Numbered from the stretch's first letter, positions 45,432 to 55,287 are shown. The stretch is 64,000 nucleotides of DNA from Desulfobacter sp. (GCA_028768525.1 CP054837.1:62001-126000), one strand, 5' to 3'. Program-made: numbers and translations. The notes: generated by a model from the sequence alone, not told the origin.

Positions 45432-46829
45432 ATGGTAGAAAAATTCGATTGGCTGGACTACGACATCAATGAAATGGTAGCCGGCGACAAAGATGCCCTC
45501 TGGCATCACCTCAAACCTCACAAGGTGTTCGAAAAACAGGAACAGATGATCATCGTTGAAGGCGACGGTATCATGGTCAAAGACATAAGGGGCCGTGAAT
45601 ACATGGATGCCACCTCCGGCGGCGTCTGGTCTGTCATGGTCGGTTTCGGCCGGGAGTCCATTGCAGAGGCCGTGGCCGAGCAGCTCAAGAAAATGCCGTA
45701 TTTCGCAGGTGTTTTCGGAAATATTCCCACCATTAAATTTGCCCAGAAACTGCTGGAAAAACTGCCCAACCACCAAAAGGTGTACTTTTCCAACTCCGGT
45801 TCGGAAGCCAACGAAAAAGCCTTTAAAATCGTTCGTCAGGCCTCCCGGATCGCCCCGGAGCGTAAGGGCAAATACAAAATCATGTACCGGGACCGTGACT
45901 ACCACGGTACCACCATCGGTGCCATGAGCGCCACGGGCCAGGCCCAGAGAAAAGAAGGGTTCGGCCCCTTTGTGGAAGGCTTTGTGGAATTCCCCCACTG
46001 CTGCTGCTATCGCTGCCCCTACGACAAAACATACGGCCAGTGCGATATTGAATGTGCCCGCAGGGTTGAAGATATCATCCTCAAAGAAGGCGCGGAGACC
46101 ATCGGCGGTATGATTGTAGAGCCCATCACCGCTGGCGGCGGCATCCTCAAACCCGTACCCGAATATTATCCCATCCTCCAGGAAATCTGCAGAAAATACG
46201 ATATCTGGATGATCATGGATGAGGTGGTATGCGGTTTTGGCAGAACCGGCACCTTCTGGGGCCATGAACACTTCGATGTGGACCCTGACATCATTACCAT
46301 GGCCAAAGGTCTTGCCTCTTCCTACGGCGCCCTTTCAGCCACTGTTGTAAAACAGAAAATCTACGATGTCTTCCTCTGCGACCCTGCAGATGAAAACGAC
46401 CGCCTCAATTATTTCCGCGATATTTCAACCTATGGCGGCTGCACCGCTGCGCTGACCGCCGCCCTGGAGTCCACCAGGATTATCGAAGAGGAAAACCTGC
46501 TTGACAATACCGTCGAGGTGGGGGCATATCTTATAGAGAAACTCAACGCCCTTAAAAAATACGATGTGGTCGGAGATGTCCGCGGTCAGGGGCTGTTCGC
46601 CGGAATCGAATTCGTAACCAACAAAGAAACCAAAGAACCCATCACGGAAGGCCAGATGGCCCAGCTCATGGGGAACGTGATGGCTCAGAACGTGATCGTC
46701 GGCCGGACAAACTCCAGCTTTCACGGTCTGAATAATATCATGAATTTTGCGCCAAGCCTGATCATTACCAAGGAACAGGTGGATACCATTGTGGCGGCAG
46801 TTGAAACCGCCATCCAAAAAACGTTTTAA
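45432..46829 (+). CDS. tpa: taurine:pyruvate aminotransferase
   Basis: 465 residues, a class III PLP aminotransferase. The PLP lysine is near residue 291 in ITMAKGLASSYGALSA; other blocks are VYFSNSGSEANEKAFK, DEVVCGFGRTG and the C-terminal VIVGRTNSSFHGLNNIMNFAPSLIIT. The overall sequence resembles Bilophila/Desulfonispora-type Tpa, and the position between xsc and ald supports taurine + pyruvate to sulfoacetaldehyde + alanine. AAGGGGGA precedes the ATG. A cysteine-rich stretch (HCCCYRCPYDKTYGQCDIEC, about 190-215) is a noticeable insertion of unknown role. Confidence 0.93.
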   Translation: MVEKFDWLDYDINEMVAGDKDALWHHLKPHKVFEKQEQMIIVEGDGIMVKDIRGREYMDATSGGVWSVMVGFGRESIAEAVAEQLKKMPYFAGVFGNIPTIKFAQKLLEKLPNHQKVYFSNSGSEANEKAFKIVRQASRIAPERKGKYKIMYRDRDYHGTTIGAMSATGQAQRKEGFGPFVEGFVEFPHCCCYRCPYDKTYGQCDIECARRVEDIILKEGAETIGGMIVEPITAGGGILKPVPEYYPILQEICRKYDIWMIMDEVVCGFGRTGTFWGHEHFDVDPDIITMAKGLASSYGALSATVVKQKIYDVFLCDPADENDRLNYFRDISTYGGCTAALTAALESTRIIEEENLLDNTVEVGAYLIEKLNALKKYDVVGDVRGQGLFAGIEFVTNKETKEPITEGQMAQLMGNVMAQNVIVGRTNSSFHGLNNIMNFAPSLIITKEQVDTIVAAVETAIQKTF

Positions 46830-46905
46830 GTTAACGGTTAATTTTAATTGCGCTCCAAATCATTGAGCCTAGGATTAATTAAACGAACATTAAAGGAGAA
46901 AAACA

Positions 46906-48021
46906 ATGCTTGTTGGTATTCTTAAAGAAATCAAAGTACTGGAAAAAAGAGTATGTATGACCCCTGCCGGCGTTATCGCCATGAAACAGAACGGCCATGA
47001 GGTTATCGTGGAAAAAGACGCCGGTGCCGGTGCCGGTTTCCCCGATGCGGAATACATCGCTGCCGGAGCCACCATTGTTGACACCCCTGCAGAGGTATAT
47101 GCAAAGGCTGACATGGTCATGCACGTAAAAGAGCCCCAGCCTTCCGAATACGACATGATTCGCAAAGACCAGATTGTTTTCACCTATCTCCACCTGGCGG
47201 CCGACGAGCAGCAGACCCACGGCCTGATTAAATCCAACGCCGTGTGCATTGCATACGAAACCATTGAAAAAGACAATGGGTCCCTGCCCCTGCTGGTTCC
47301 CATGTCTGAGGTTGCCGGCCGTATGGCCACCCAGGAAGCGGCCAAATACCTGGAAATGCCCCAGGGCGGCATGGGGGTTCTGCTGGGCGGCGTCACCGGT
47401 GTTGAGCCGGCCACCGTGGTTGTCATCGGCGGCGGTGTTGTGGGTATCAATGCGGCTAAAATGGCCTGCGGCCTGGGTGCCAAAGTATACATCCTGGATA
47501 CCAACCTGGAACGGCTGGCCTACCTGGACGATGTGATGCCTGCAAATTGTTTCCCCGTCATGTCCAACCCTGCCGTACTGGCGGAACTGGTTGCCAAGGC
47601 CGACGCCGTTATCGGGGCCGTGCTTGTTGCCGGTGCAAAAGCACCCAAACTGCTGACCCGTGAAATGCTTAAAACCATGAAAAAAGGCGCCGTTATTGTT
47701 GACGTTGCCATTGACCAGGGCGGATGCTTCGAAACCTCCAGGGCCACCACCCATGCTGAGCCGGTATATGAGGAAGAAGGCGTCCTCCACTACTGCGTGG
47801 CCAATATGCCCGGCGCCGTTGCAAGGACCTCCACCCGTGCCCTGACCAACGCCACCCTCCCCTATGCCATTGAAATCGCAAACAAGGGTTGGAAGAAAGC
47901 CATGGAAGAAAACAAGGAAATCAAACTGGGCGCCAATGTCATCAACGGCAAAGTGGTTTACAAGGCCGTTGCCGAAGCCTTTGACCTGGATTACACCCCG
48001 GTTGAAGAATTCCTCAACTAG
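46906..48021 (+). CDS. ald: alanine dehydrogenase
   Basis: 371 residues, the normal length. Features include MLVGILKEIKVLEKRVCMTPAGV, the catalytic K and H in VMHVKEPQPSEY and FTYLHLAAD, the NAD site VVVIGGGVVGINAAKMACGLGA, and DQGGCFETSRATTHAEPVY. It oxidises alanine to pyruvate and ammonium with NAD+. In this cluster it regenerates the pyruvate used by Tpa and so keeps transamination going. It may also serve alanine brought in by AgcS. AAAGGAG lies just upstream. Confidence 0.96.
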   Translation: MLVGILKEIKVLEKRVCMTPAGVIAMKQNGHEVIVEKDAGAGAGFPDAEYIAAGATIVDTPAEVYAKADMVMHVKEPQPSEYDMIRKDQIVFTYLHLAADEQQTHGLIKSNAVCIAYETIEKDNGSLPLLVPMSEVAGRMATQEAAKYLEMPQGGMGVLLGGVTGVEPATVVVIGGGVVGINAAKMACGLGAKVYILDTNLERLAYLDDVMPANCFPVMSNPAVLAELVAKADAVIGAVLVAGAKAPKLLTREMLKTMKKGAVIVDVAIDQGGCFETSRATTHAEPVYEEEGVLHYCVANMPGAVARTSTRALTNATLPYAIEIANKGWKKAMEENKEIKLGANVINGKVVYKAVAEAFDLDYTPVEEFLN

Positions 48022-48046
48022 GATTGTCCTAAGAATTTTTACACTA

Positions 48047-48081
48047 GTTTTCCCCGGGGCTGTCACTGCCCCGGGGAAAAC
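48047..48081 (+). terminator. terminator of the xsc-tpa-ald operon
   Basis: A perfect 14-bp stem GTTTTCCCCGGGGC (48047-48060) and its complement (48068-48081), with a 7-base loop, 25 bases after the ald stop. A short ATTTTTA follows a few bases later. Confidence 0.85.
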
Positions 48082-48288
48082 CCTCCATTTTTAGCCGCAC
48101 CGGGCGTCTCCAGTTAACACCTCATCCCATATAACCCTTGGTGGCGTCCGGCACGGTTACCATTCCTATGAATCCTGGCCCCTGATTTATGATCCCAGGG
48201 CCGCCATTTACTGAAACCTGAAATTTTATTGCCCCAATCCTGTCTCCGGGCATTGAAAACCATGCGGTTTTTCATTAGAATGCCGGCC

Positions 48289-49638
48289 ATGAATACCCAA
48301 CTGCCACAGCGCTACGTCGACCGGGCCAGCGTCAATACCATACGCGAGGTCTTTGAATATATCCGCCAGTACAAGGACAAAATCTTTGTGCTCAAAATTG
48401 AGGACAGCCTCATTACCCATTCCCTGTTCCCGTTGTTGATGAAGGATATTGTCCATCTTCATGATATCGGTATAAAAATTATTATTGTGACCGGAACCCG
48501 GGCCACCATTGAAAAACACCTTGCCCGTGCCGGGGTTTCCACCCATGTCAAATCCGGCATCCGCATCACCCCCAAAGCCGCCATGCCCCATATCAAGCTT
48601 GCCGCCATGGAGGTGGTTCAGGCTGTGATTTCCCATCTGTCCGCCGGCAATGCCAACGGTATCATGGGCAACTGGATTCGGGCCAGGTCCCTGGGGGTCC
48701 ACAACGGCATTGACTACCAGTTCACCGGCCGGGTGGAACGGATTCAGTCCAATATTGTTCAAAAACTGCTGGGCCAGAATTTCATCCCGGTAATTTATAA
48801 TATCGGGATGAATACCACCGGGGACTGCTACAACCTCAACTCAGACAGGATTGCCAGGCAGATCTGCCTGGATCTGGATATTGAGAAGTTGTTTTACATC
48901 AGGGCACAAAAAGCAATTCCATCGGAGGGCCTCGACCTGCCGCCGGGCAGCCAGGTCCACCCCAACGGTAAAATTTTTTCCAATATGGATATCAGCCATG
49001 TGGAATATTTGCTCTCCAAGAACCAGGAACGATTGAGTTTTGAAGACCAAACGCTCCTGGCCTGTGCCAGGGAAGTCATAGACCGGGTCGGCGGGGTGAG
49101 CCGGGTGCACATCATTGACGGGCGGCGGGAAGGCCGGCTGCTTCAGGAGGTATTTTCAAGCATTGGCGGCGGCACCCTGATCTACGGAAATCAATACGCC
49201 CACATCCGCCGGGCAGAACTTTCAGATATGCCTGAAATTCTGCACCTTTTTGACGGTTATGTGCAAAAGGGCAATCTGGTGAGCCGATCCGCCGCCGATA
49301 TCCAGAAGCAGATCCATTCCTACCATATTTATGCGGTTGACCATGCCGTTTATGGATGCGCTGCCCTGTATGAGATCGGAGACGGCTGGGCTGAGATCGG
49401 TGCGGTTGCCGTCAATGAGGCCTATAAATCAAAGGGCATCGGACGGGGCATGATCCAGTACCTCATTTACAGGGCCAGGGAGAAACAATTGTCCCGGCTT
49501 TTTCTGCTCACCACCCAGGCGGCGGACTGGTTTTTCGAATTCGGATTTGTATGGGGAGACCCCGCCGACCTTCCGCCCCAAAGGCAGTCCAGCTACAACC
49601 TGCAGCGCAATTCCCGGGTGCTGATTCTGGAATTATAA
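48289..49638 (+). CDS. argA: N-acetylglutamate synthase (amino acid kinase fold plus GNAT)
   Basis: About 449 residues with the two-domain ArgA layout: an amino acid kinase-like domain (about 20-290, with KIFVLKIEDSLITH, IKIIIVTGTRATIEKHL and RVHIIDGRREGRLLQEVFSSIGGGTLI) and a C-terminal GNAT domain (about 295-445, IGAVAVNEAYKSKGIGRGMIQYLI). It acetylates glutamate for arginine synthesis. The frame is open from 48229 (TTG), with further ATGs at 48262 and 48280; the start at 48289 gives the N-terminus usual for ArgA, but no strong ribosome binding site decides. It stands alone. Confidence 0.85.
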   Translation: MNTQLPQRYVDRASVNTIREVFEYIRQYKDKIFVLKIEDSLITHSLFPLLMKDIVHLHDIGIKIIIVTGTRATIEKHLARAGVSTHVKSGIRITPKAAMPHIKLAAMEVVQAVISHLSAGNANGIMGNWIRARSLGVHNGIDYQFTGRVERIQSNIVQKLLGQNFIPVIYNIGMNTTGDCYNLNSDRIARQICLDLDIEKLFYIRAQKAIPSEGLDLPPGSQVHPNGKIFSNMDISHVEYLLSKNQERLSFEDQTLLACAREVIDRVGGVSRVHIIDGRREGRLLQEVFSSIGGGTLIYGNQYAHIRRAELSDMPEILHLFDGYVQKGNLVSRSAADIQKQIHSYHIYAVDHAVYGCAALYEIGDGWAEIGAVAVNEAYKSKGIGRGMIQYLIYRAREKQLSRLFLLTTQAADWFFEFGFVWGDPADLPPQRQSSYNLQRNSRVLILEL

Positions 49639-49673
49639 GACAGTGGCTGTCAAACAACGGGAGATCAGATAGA

Positions 49674-49726
49674 AAAGGCAATTTTTAAGTCCCCGTAACA
49701 CTCTGGGATACGAAAAAATTGCCTTT
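49674..49726. other. long inverted repeat between convergent argA and ugd
   Basis: A perfect 13-bp pair, AAAGGCAATTTTT (49674-49686) and its complement (49714-49726), with a 27-base loop. It may act as a transcription stop for one or both genes. Confidence 0.45.
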
Positions 49727-49757
49727 CCGATACGATTGTATTAATGAACGAATTTTA

Positions 49758-51104
49758 CTATTCAGGCTGACGGTTCAGTTCCCGGCCGATGCCGTGGTAC
49801 TCAAATCCTTCTTCTCTGAGTTCTTCAGGGTCATATTGATTTCTGCCGTCGAAAATCACGGGGCCGTTCATCAATGCCCTCATCTTCTTAAAATCAGGCT
49901 GCCTAAAGTTTTTCCATTCCGTCACCAAAATGCAGGCATCTGTATTTTCAAGGGCCTGGTACATATCCGGCGCCAGGGTGACCTTATCCTTCCAATGGGC
50001 GGGCATCTCTTTTCTGGCCTGTTCCATGGCCACGGGATCAAAGGCCCGGATTTTTGCCCCGGCACGTATCAGGTTCTCCATGAGCACCAGTGACGAGGCT
50101 TCCCTCATATCATCGGTACCGGGTTTAAAGGCAAGCCCCCAGATGCAGAAGGTCCGGCCGGAAAGGTCTTTTCCGAACTGCCCGAGAATTTTTTTACCCA
50201 GCACTTGTTTTTGGAGGGCATTGCGGCTCTCAACGGCCTCAAGCAGAACCGGGCTGAAGTCCACTTCTTTTGAGGTTCTCACCAGGGCCTTTACATCCTT
50301 GGGAAAGCAGGATCCGCCGTATCCGCATCCCGGATAGATAAATGAGTAACCGATTCTGGAATCCGAACCGATTCCCTTCCGCACATTTTCAACATCCACT
50401 CCCAGCCGTTCACATAGGTTGGCGATTTCATTCATGAAGGAAATCTTTGTGGCCAGCATGGAATTGGCTGCGTATTTGGTCATTTCCGCATCCCTGACCT
50501 TCATGAACAGAATTTTATCACGGTTTCTCGAGAATGGGGCGTAGAGCCGCCGCATCACCTTGACGGCCTTTTCTGAATCCGCACCCACAATAATCCGGTC
50601 CGGCTTAAGGAAATCATTGACCGCAGCACCCTCTTTCAGGAATTCGGGATTGGAAACCACGTCAAAGGGAATGTCGGCACCCCGGGCGGCCAGTTCTTCC
50701 TGAATAACGGCCTTGACTTTGTCTGCCGTCCCGACGGGAACGGTGGACTTATCCACCACAACCGCGTAATCCTTGATCACCCGGCCGATATTCCGTGCCA
50801 CCTCCAGAACGTATTGAAGGTCTGCAGAGCCGTCCTCCCCGGGCGGGGTGCCCACGGCAATGAAAAAGACACTGCAGTCTTGGGCTGCCTCTTCCAGGCT
50901 GGTGGAAAACGCCAGGGTGTTTTCTTTGTAGTTGTCCAGGACAATGGATTCCAGTCCGGGTTCATAAATGGGCAGAATCCCTTTTTTGAGGTTTTCGATC
51001 TTCTCCCGGTCAATATCCACGCAGGTGACGCGGCTCCCCATTTCAGAAAAACAGGCGCCGGTGACTAGCCCGACGTAGCCGGTGCCGATGATGGTCAGTT
51101 TCAT
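49758..51104 (-). CDS. ugd: UDP-glucose 6-dehydrogenase
   Basis: 448 residues: NAD site TIIGTGYVGLVTGACFSEMG, central helix with the catalytic lysine (EMTKYAANSMLATKISFMNEIANLCE), and the nucleophilic cysteine in YPGCGYGGSCFPKDVKAL. It oxidises UDP-glucose twice to UDP-glucuronate. The epimerase gene at 53,945 probably uses this product to make UDP-galacturonate for surface polysaccharide. Single gene, divergent from pepN. Confidence 0.96.
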   Translation of the reverse strand: MKLTIIGTGYVGLVTGACFSEMGSRVTCVDIDREKIENLKKGILPIYEPGLESIVLDNYKENTLAFSTSLEEAAQDCSVFFIAVGTPPGEDGSADLQYVLEVARNIGRVIKDYAVVVDKSTVPVGTADKVKAVIQEELAARGADIPFDVVSNPEFLKEGAAVNDFLKPDRIIVGADSEKAVKVMRRLYAPFSRNRDKILFMKVRDAEMTKYAANSMLATKISFMNEIANLCERLGVDVENVRKGIGSDSRIGYSFIYPGCGYGGSCFPKDVKALVRTSKEVDFSPVLLEAVESRNALQKQVLGKKILGQFGKDLSGRTFCIWGLAFKPGTDDMREASSLVLMENLIRAGAKIRAFDPVAMEQARKEMPAHWKDKVTLAPDMYQALENTDACILVTEWKNFRQPDFKKMRALMNGPVIFDGRNQYDPEELREEGFEYHGIGRELNRQPE

Positions 51105-51300
51105 GGATTTAAATTACCTCATATTATGATTCGAATTTAAGCTTCAAGATCCGCTATCTTAGTTCAGCTCATTGCTCGTTGTCAATCCGCCAGTTTAAGT
51201 TCACAGTTTTTAAACAATCGGAAGGTAAATTTTTTTGTCCTTAGTGTTTTTCTTTCCTTCCTGATTGACATGCGGTGCGCCTGGTTTTAGAATCTTTAGA

Positions 51301-53907
51301 ATGATGAATACACCTGAGACCAAATACCTTAAAGACTACCGTCCGTTCGAGTTTATCGTCGACCATGTTGACCTTAAGTTCGATATCAGGGAAGACCATA
51401 CCCGGGTGGCCTCTACCCTGAAATTAAGGAAAGACCCGGAATTGGCCGACGACGCCACCCCCCTGGTGCTTAACAAAGGCCCCTATAAAATTGAATCGGT
51501 CATCGCCGGTGGCATGGTGCTGCTTCCCCATGAATACCAGGCGGATGAAGACACCTTCAGGCTCAACAGCACCCCGGATAGCTTTGAACTTGAAATAACG
51601 TCCATCCTTGATCCGGCCGCCAACACCACCCTTGAAGGGCTTTACCGTTCAGGCGAGATCCTCTGCACCCAGTGTGAGGCCCAGGGGTTCAGAAAAATTA
51701 CGCCCTACCCTGACCGTCCCGACGTCATGGCCCCCTTTACCTGCACCATCATGGCGGATAAAACCAGGTTTCCAGTACTTTTGTCCAACGGAAACCCATC
51801 AGGTTCCGGCGACCTGGAAAACAACCGGCACTGGGCCCGGTGGGAGGATCCCCATAAAAAGCCGTCTTATCTTTTCGCTCTGGTGGCCGGAGACCTGGCC
51901 CTGCTTGAAGATGAATTCACCACCGGTTCAGGTAAAAGGGTGGGATTGAGGATTTATTCGGAAAAGGATAATATCTCCCAATGCGGTCATGCCATGGCCT
52001 CCCTAAAACAGTCAATGGCATGGGATGAACAGCGGTTTGGACTGGAATACGACCTGGATCTCTACCAGATCGTGGCCATAAACGATTTCAATGCCGGGGC
52101 AATGGAAAATAAAGGGTTGAATATTTTCAACGCCAAGTACGTCCTGGCCGACCCTGAATCCGCAACCGACGACGATTTCCTCGGAATCCAGGGCGTTATC
52201 GCCCACGAATATTTTCATAATTGGACCGGCAACCGGGTGACCCTTAAAAACTGGTTCCAGCTCAGCCTCAAGGAGGGGCTCACGGTGTTCAGGGACCAGG
52301 AGTTTTCTTCCGACATGAATTCAAGATCCGTCAAACGGATCGGGGATGTCAGGAATCTGCGGGCACTGCAGTTTCCTGAGGATGCCGGCCCCATGACCCA
52401 TCCGGTCCGCCCGGATTCCTATATTAAAATGGATAATTTCTATACCATGACCGTCTATGAAAAAGGGGCGGAAGTGGTACGGATGATTTATCAGCTCCTG
52501 GGCAGGGAAATGTTTCGAAAAGGCATGGACCTCTACTTTGAAAAATTTGACGGCATGGCCGTGACCATAGAGGACTTCCTTGGCGTAATGGCCGAGGTAT
52601 CCGGCCGGAACCTGGAGCAGTTCCATCTTTGGTATACCCAGTCCGGCACCCCCAGGGTCACCATGGAAAGGGACTATGATACCGAAACCCGCAGCCTGAC
52701 ACTGACCTTTACCCAGAAAACGCCCGCCGACCGGAATCAGGATCAAAAGGCGCCCATGCATATTCCCGTCCGTCTGGGGTTTGTGGGCGCGCCTCAGCTA
52801 TCAGCCTCATCCACCCTGATTGAACTGACCAGGGAAAAAGAATCCTTTGTTTTCGAGGATATGCCGGACACCGCCCTGCCTTCGGTATTCAGGGAATTTT
52901 CAGCGCCGGTCCTGCTGACCACGGATTTTACCGATGAAGAACTGGCCGGCCTCATGGCAGGGGATGATGATGAGTTCAACCAGTGGGATGCCGCCCGGAC
53001 CCTGTTTACCAAAGAGATCAAGCAATTGGTGACCGCCTACAGGGAAAACCGGCCCATGCATGTGAGCCCGACCCTTGTCCGAGCATTTGAAACCGCCCTC
53101 ACCGATCCGGAAAAGGACCGGGCGTTCCTGGCCAAGGCCCTTTCCCTTCCCCTTGAGACGGAAATCAAGGACCATTATGAGGTCATAGATGTCCGTGCAA
53201 TCAACCGGGCCCGTCGGTTTTTAAAGAAAAAACTGGCCGCCCAGCTGTCGCAGTCATTTACCGAAACCTACGAGAAATGCAATCACAGCGATCCAAAGGA
53301 TATTTCCCATACGGCCATGGCCGACCGGAGTCTGAAAAACCTCTGCCTCTCCTACCTGGGAAGCCTGGACCGGGATGATACCATCGACATGGTGAAAAAT
53401 CAGTTTGAGACCGCAGAGAACATGACCGATGAATTCGGTGCGCTGAGGCTGCTGACCCGAGTGGATCCGGAAATCCGGGATTGGGCATGCAAGGTTTTCT
53501 ACAGCAAATGGAACCAGCAGGCTCTGGTTTTGGACAAATGGTTTGTGGTACAGGCGGCATCTCCCCTCGATGATGTGCTCGATCTTGTTAAATCCCTCAT
53601 GACCCACAAAGATTTTTCCTTGACCAACCCCAACAAGGTCAGGTCATTGATTTATACCTTTGCCCTTCACAACCCCTACTACTTTCACCAGCCCGACGGC
53701 AGTGGTTATCATTTTATTTCGGATCAGATCCTTGCCCTGGACAAGATAAATCACCAGGTGGCAGCCCGCCTGGCATCCTGTTTTAATCTATGGAAACGAT
53801 ATGACGCGAACCAGCGGCCCTTGATGAAAGAGGCGCTGGAGCGAATTATCGGAAGCGACGGCCTATCCAAGAATGTATATGAGATTGTATCCAGAGCCTT
53901 GGAATAA
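51301..53907 (+). CDS. pepN: aminopeptidase N
   Basis: About 868 residues, an M1 zinc metallopeptidase of the E. coli PepN type. The exopeptidase motif GAMENKGLNIF and the zinc site HEYFHNW with the downstream glutamate (LSLKEGLTVF) are intact. The N-terminal YLKDYRPFEFIVDHVDLKFDI and the large C-terminal helical domain match full-length PepN. It removes N-terminal residues from peptides in the cytoplasm. The frame extends to a TTG at 51265, but the ATG pair at 51301/51304 gives the usual N-terminus. Confidence 0.95.
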   Translation: MMNTPETKYLKDYRPFEFIVDHVDLKFDIREDHTRVASTLKLRKDPELADDATPLVLNKGPYKIESVIAGGMVLLPHEYQADEDTFRLNSTPDSFELEITSILDPAANTTLEGLYRSGEILCTQCEAQGFRKITPYPDRPDVMAPFTCTIMADKTRFPVLLSNGNPSGSGDLENNRHWARWEDPHKKPSYLFALVAGDLALLEDEFTTGSGKRVGLRIYSEKDNISQCGHAMASLKQSMAWDEQRFGLEYDLDLYQIVAINDFNAGAMENKGLNIFNAKYVLADPESATDDDFLGIQGVIAHEYFHNWTGNRVTLKNWFQLSLKEGLTVFRDQEFSSDMNSRSVKRIGDVRNLRALQFPEDAGPMTHPVRPDSYIKMDNFYTMTVYEKGAEVVRMIYQLLGREMFRKGMDLYFEKFDGMAVTIEDFLGVMAEVSGRNLEQFHLWYTQSGTPRVTMERDYDTETRSLTLTFTQKTPADRNQDQKAPMHIPVRLGFVGAPQLSASSTLIELTREKESFVFEDMPDTALPSVFREFSAPVLLTTDFTDEELAGLMAGDDDEFNQWDAARTLFTKEIKQLVTAYRENRPMHVSPTLVRAFETALTDPEKDRAFLAKALSLPLETEIKDHYEVIDVRAINRARRFLKKKLAAQLSQSFTETYEKCNHSDPKDISHTAMADRSLKNLCLSYLGSLDRDDTIDMVKNQFETAENMTDEFGALRLLTRVDPEIRDWACKVFYSKWNQQALVLDKWFVVQAASPLDDVLDLVKSLMTHKDFSLTNPNKVRSLIYTFALHNPYYFHQPDGSGYHFISDQILALDKINHQVAARLASCFNLWKRYDANQRPLMKEALERIIGSDGLSKNVYEIVSRALE

Positions 53908-53912
53908 AGGGT

Positions 53913-53946
53913 AAAGCACCGTGGGGAAAGATCCCCACGGTGCTTT
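53913..53946. terminator. hairpin between convergent pepN and the epimerase gene
   Basis: A perfect 14-bp stem AAAGCACCGTGGGG (53913-53926) and its complement (53933-53946). It overlaps the stop codon of the minus-strand epimerase gene. T-runs on both sides are short, so termination efficiency is unclear. Confidence 0.75.
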
Positions 53947-54949
53947 ATGCGTAATATTCCTTGTACCAGCTTACAAAATTCTGAATCCCGACTTCAACAG
54001 GCGTCCGGGGTTTGAATCCGGTATCTGCGATCAAATCGTTTACATCCGCCCATGTGGCCGGGACATCTCCGGGCTGCATGGGCAGGTAATCAATCCGTGC
54101 TTCCCGGCCGATCGCCTTTTCAATGGCCCGCACGAAATCCATCAGTGCCACCGGCTGGTTATTCCCGATATTGTAGATTTTATAGGGAACGCATGAGGTC
54201 GAAGGATTGGGACTGTCCCCGGACCACTCCGGATCGGCCTGGGGCACTTTTTTCATCACCCGGACCACCCCCTCAACAATATCGTCAATATAGGTAAAAT
54301 CCCGCTGCATATTGCCGTTGTTGAACACTTTGATGGGGGCGTTATTGAGAATGGCTTTGGTGAATAGAAACAATGCCATGTCCGGCCTTCCCCAGGGTCC
54401 GTAAACCGTAAAAAACCTCAACCCTGTCGTGGGCAGTTGATACAGGTAGCTATAGGTATGTGCCATGAGTTCATTGGCCTTTTTTGAAGCGGCGTAAAGG
54501 CTCACGGGATGATCCACATTATGGCGGACGGAAAAGGGCATCAGGGTGTTGAGCCCGTATACGGAACTGGAAGACGCATAAACCAGGTGCTTGACCCTGG
54601 AATGCCGGCAGCCTTCGAGAATATTGCCGAATCCCACCATATTCGAATCCACATAGGATGCCGGGTTTTCAATGCTGTAGCGCACGCCGGCCTGGGCAGC
54701 CAGGTTCACCACGCAATCGTATTCCCGGGAGGCGAACAGCGCCTTTATCCCCTCTCGGTTCGCAAGATCAATTTCCTGAAAATCGAAATTTTCAAATGGG
54801 TGCAGTCTTTCCAGACGATCTTTCTTTAAATTGACATCGTAGTAGTCGTTTAGGTTATCCAGTCCGCAAACCATATGCCCGTCGTTTAGGAGTCTCAGGG
54901 CAAGGGCGGATCCGATAAATCCGGCAGCGCCGGTAATAAGCACGTTCAT
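53945..54949 (-). CDS. NAD-dependent epimerase, probable UDP-glucuronate 4-epimerase
   Basis: 334 residues of the extended short-chain dehydrogenase family: MNVLITGAAGFIGSALALRLL, the catalytic YAASKKANE (YxxxK) with SSSSVYG upstream, and GLDNLNDYYDVNLKKDRLERL plus RFFTVYGPWGRPDMALFLFTKAIL, which are typical of UDP-glucuronate epimerases (CapI/LpsL group). It would turn UDP-GlcA, made by Ugd nearby, into UDP-GalA. A different sugar nucleotide is possible. Confidence 0.9.
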   Translation of the reverse strand: MNVLITGAAGFIGSALALRLLNDGHMVCGLDNLNDYYDVNLKKDRLERLHPFENFDFQEIDLANREGIKALFASREYDCVVNLAAQAGVRYSIENPASYVDSNMVGFGNILEGCRHSRVKHLVYASSSSVYGLNTLMPFSVRHNVDHPVSLYAASKKANELMAHTYSYLYQLPTTGLRFFTVYGPWGRPDMALFLFTKAILNNAPIKVFNNGNMQRDFTYIDDIVEGVVRVMKKVPQADPEWSGDSPNPSTSCVPYKIYNIGNNQPVALMDFVRAIEKAIGREARIDYLPMQPGDVPATWADVNDLIADTGFKPRTPVEVGIQNFVSWYKEYYA

Positions 54950-55044
54950 GGCATAGCCTCATTGAAATTTGGATCATTGGTTACGATCAGAAGTCTTACC
55001 ATGAACGGCAGGGCAAAACAAATAAATATTGGCAAACGCTTGGG

Positions 55045-55287
55045 TCAGGGAAGGTCGGAATACAGGGGGGAACTGCTCCATTTACTGATACGTTCCCAGC
55101 CGTAGCGGTCTTCCCACCCCCTCCGCCTGTCCTTGATTTTAATCCGCCGTTCGGTTCCGGGATATCCGGGGCCCATGTCCAGAATACGCCTGTCCACCGG
55201 AGACCTGCGGTCCACCGGTGCCCTTTTGATATAAATGCTTTTTATGGGTTGTGCCGGCACCTCATTGGCCTTGATTTTTTCTTCCAT
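55045..55287 (-). CDS. small arginine-rich protein of unknown function
   Basis: 80 residues from the ATG at 55287, preceded by AAGGAG at eight bases (the frame continues upstream to 55305). No signal or membrane segment. Notable are repeated basic-acidic motifs, APVDRRSPVDRRILDMG and ERRIKIKDRRRGWEDRYGW. It has a near-consensus promoter of its own, which supports a real gene. I recognise no family with certainty. Confidence 0.65.
   Translation of the reverse strand: MEEKIKANEVPAQPIKSIYIKRAPVDRRSPVDRRILDMGPGYPGTERRIKIKDRRRGWEDRYGWERISKWSSSPLYSDLP

Noticed and set aside
44757..46271. A 504-codon open frame on the minus strand
   Set aside because: It lies wholly antisense to xsc and tpa, which match known enzymes along their full length. 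Its composition is that of a shadow frame.
46879..48066. A 395-codon open frame on the minus strand
   Set aside because: Antisense to ald; Gly/His/Phe-rich nonsense typical of the opposite strand of a GC-rich gene.
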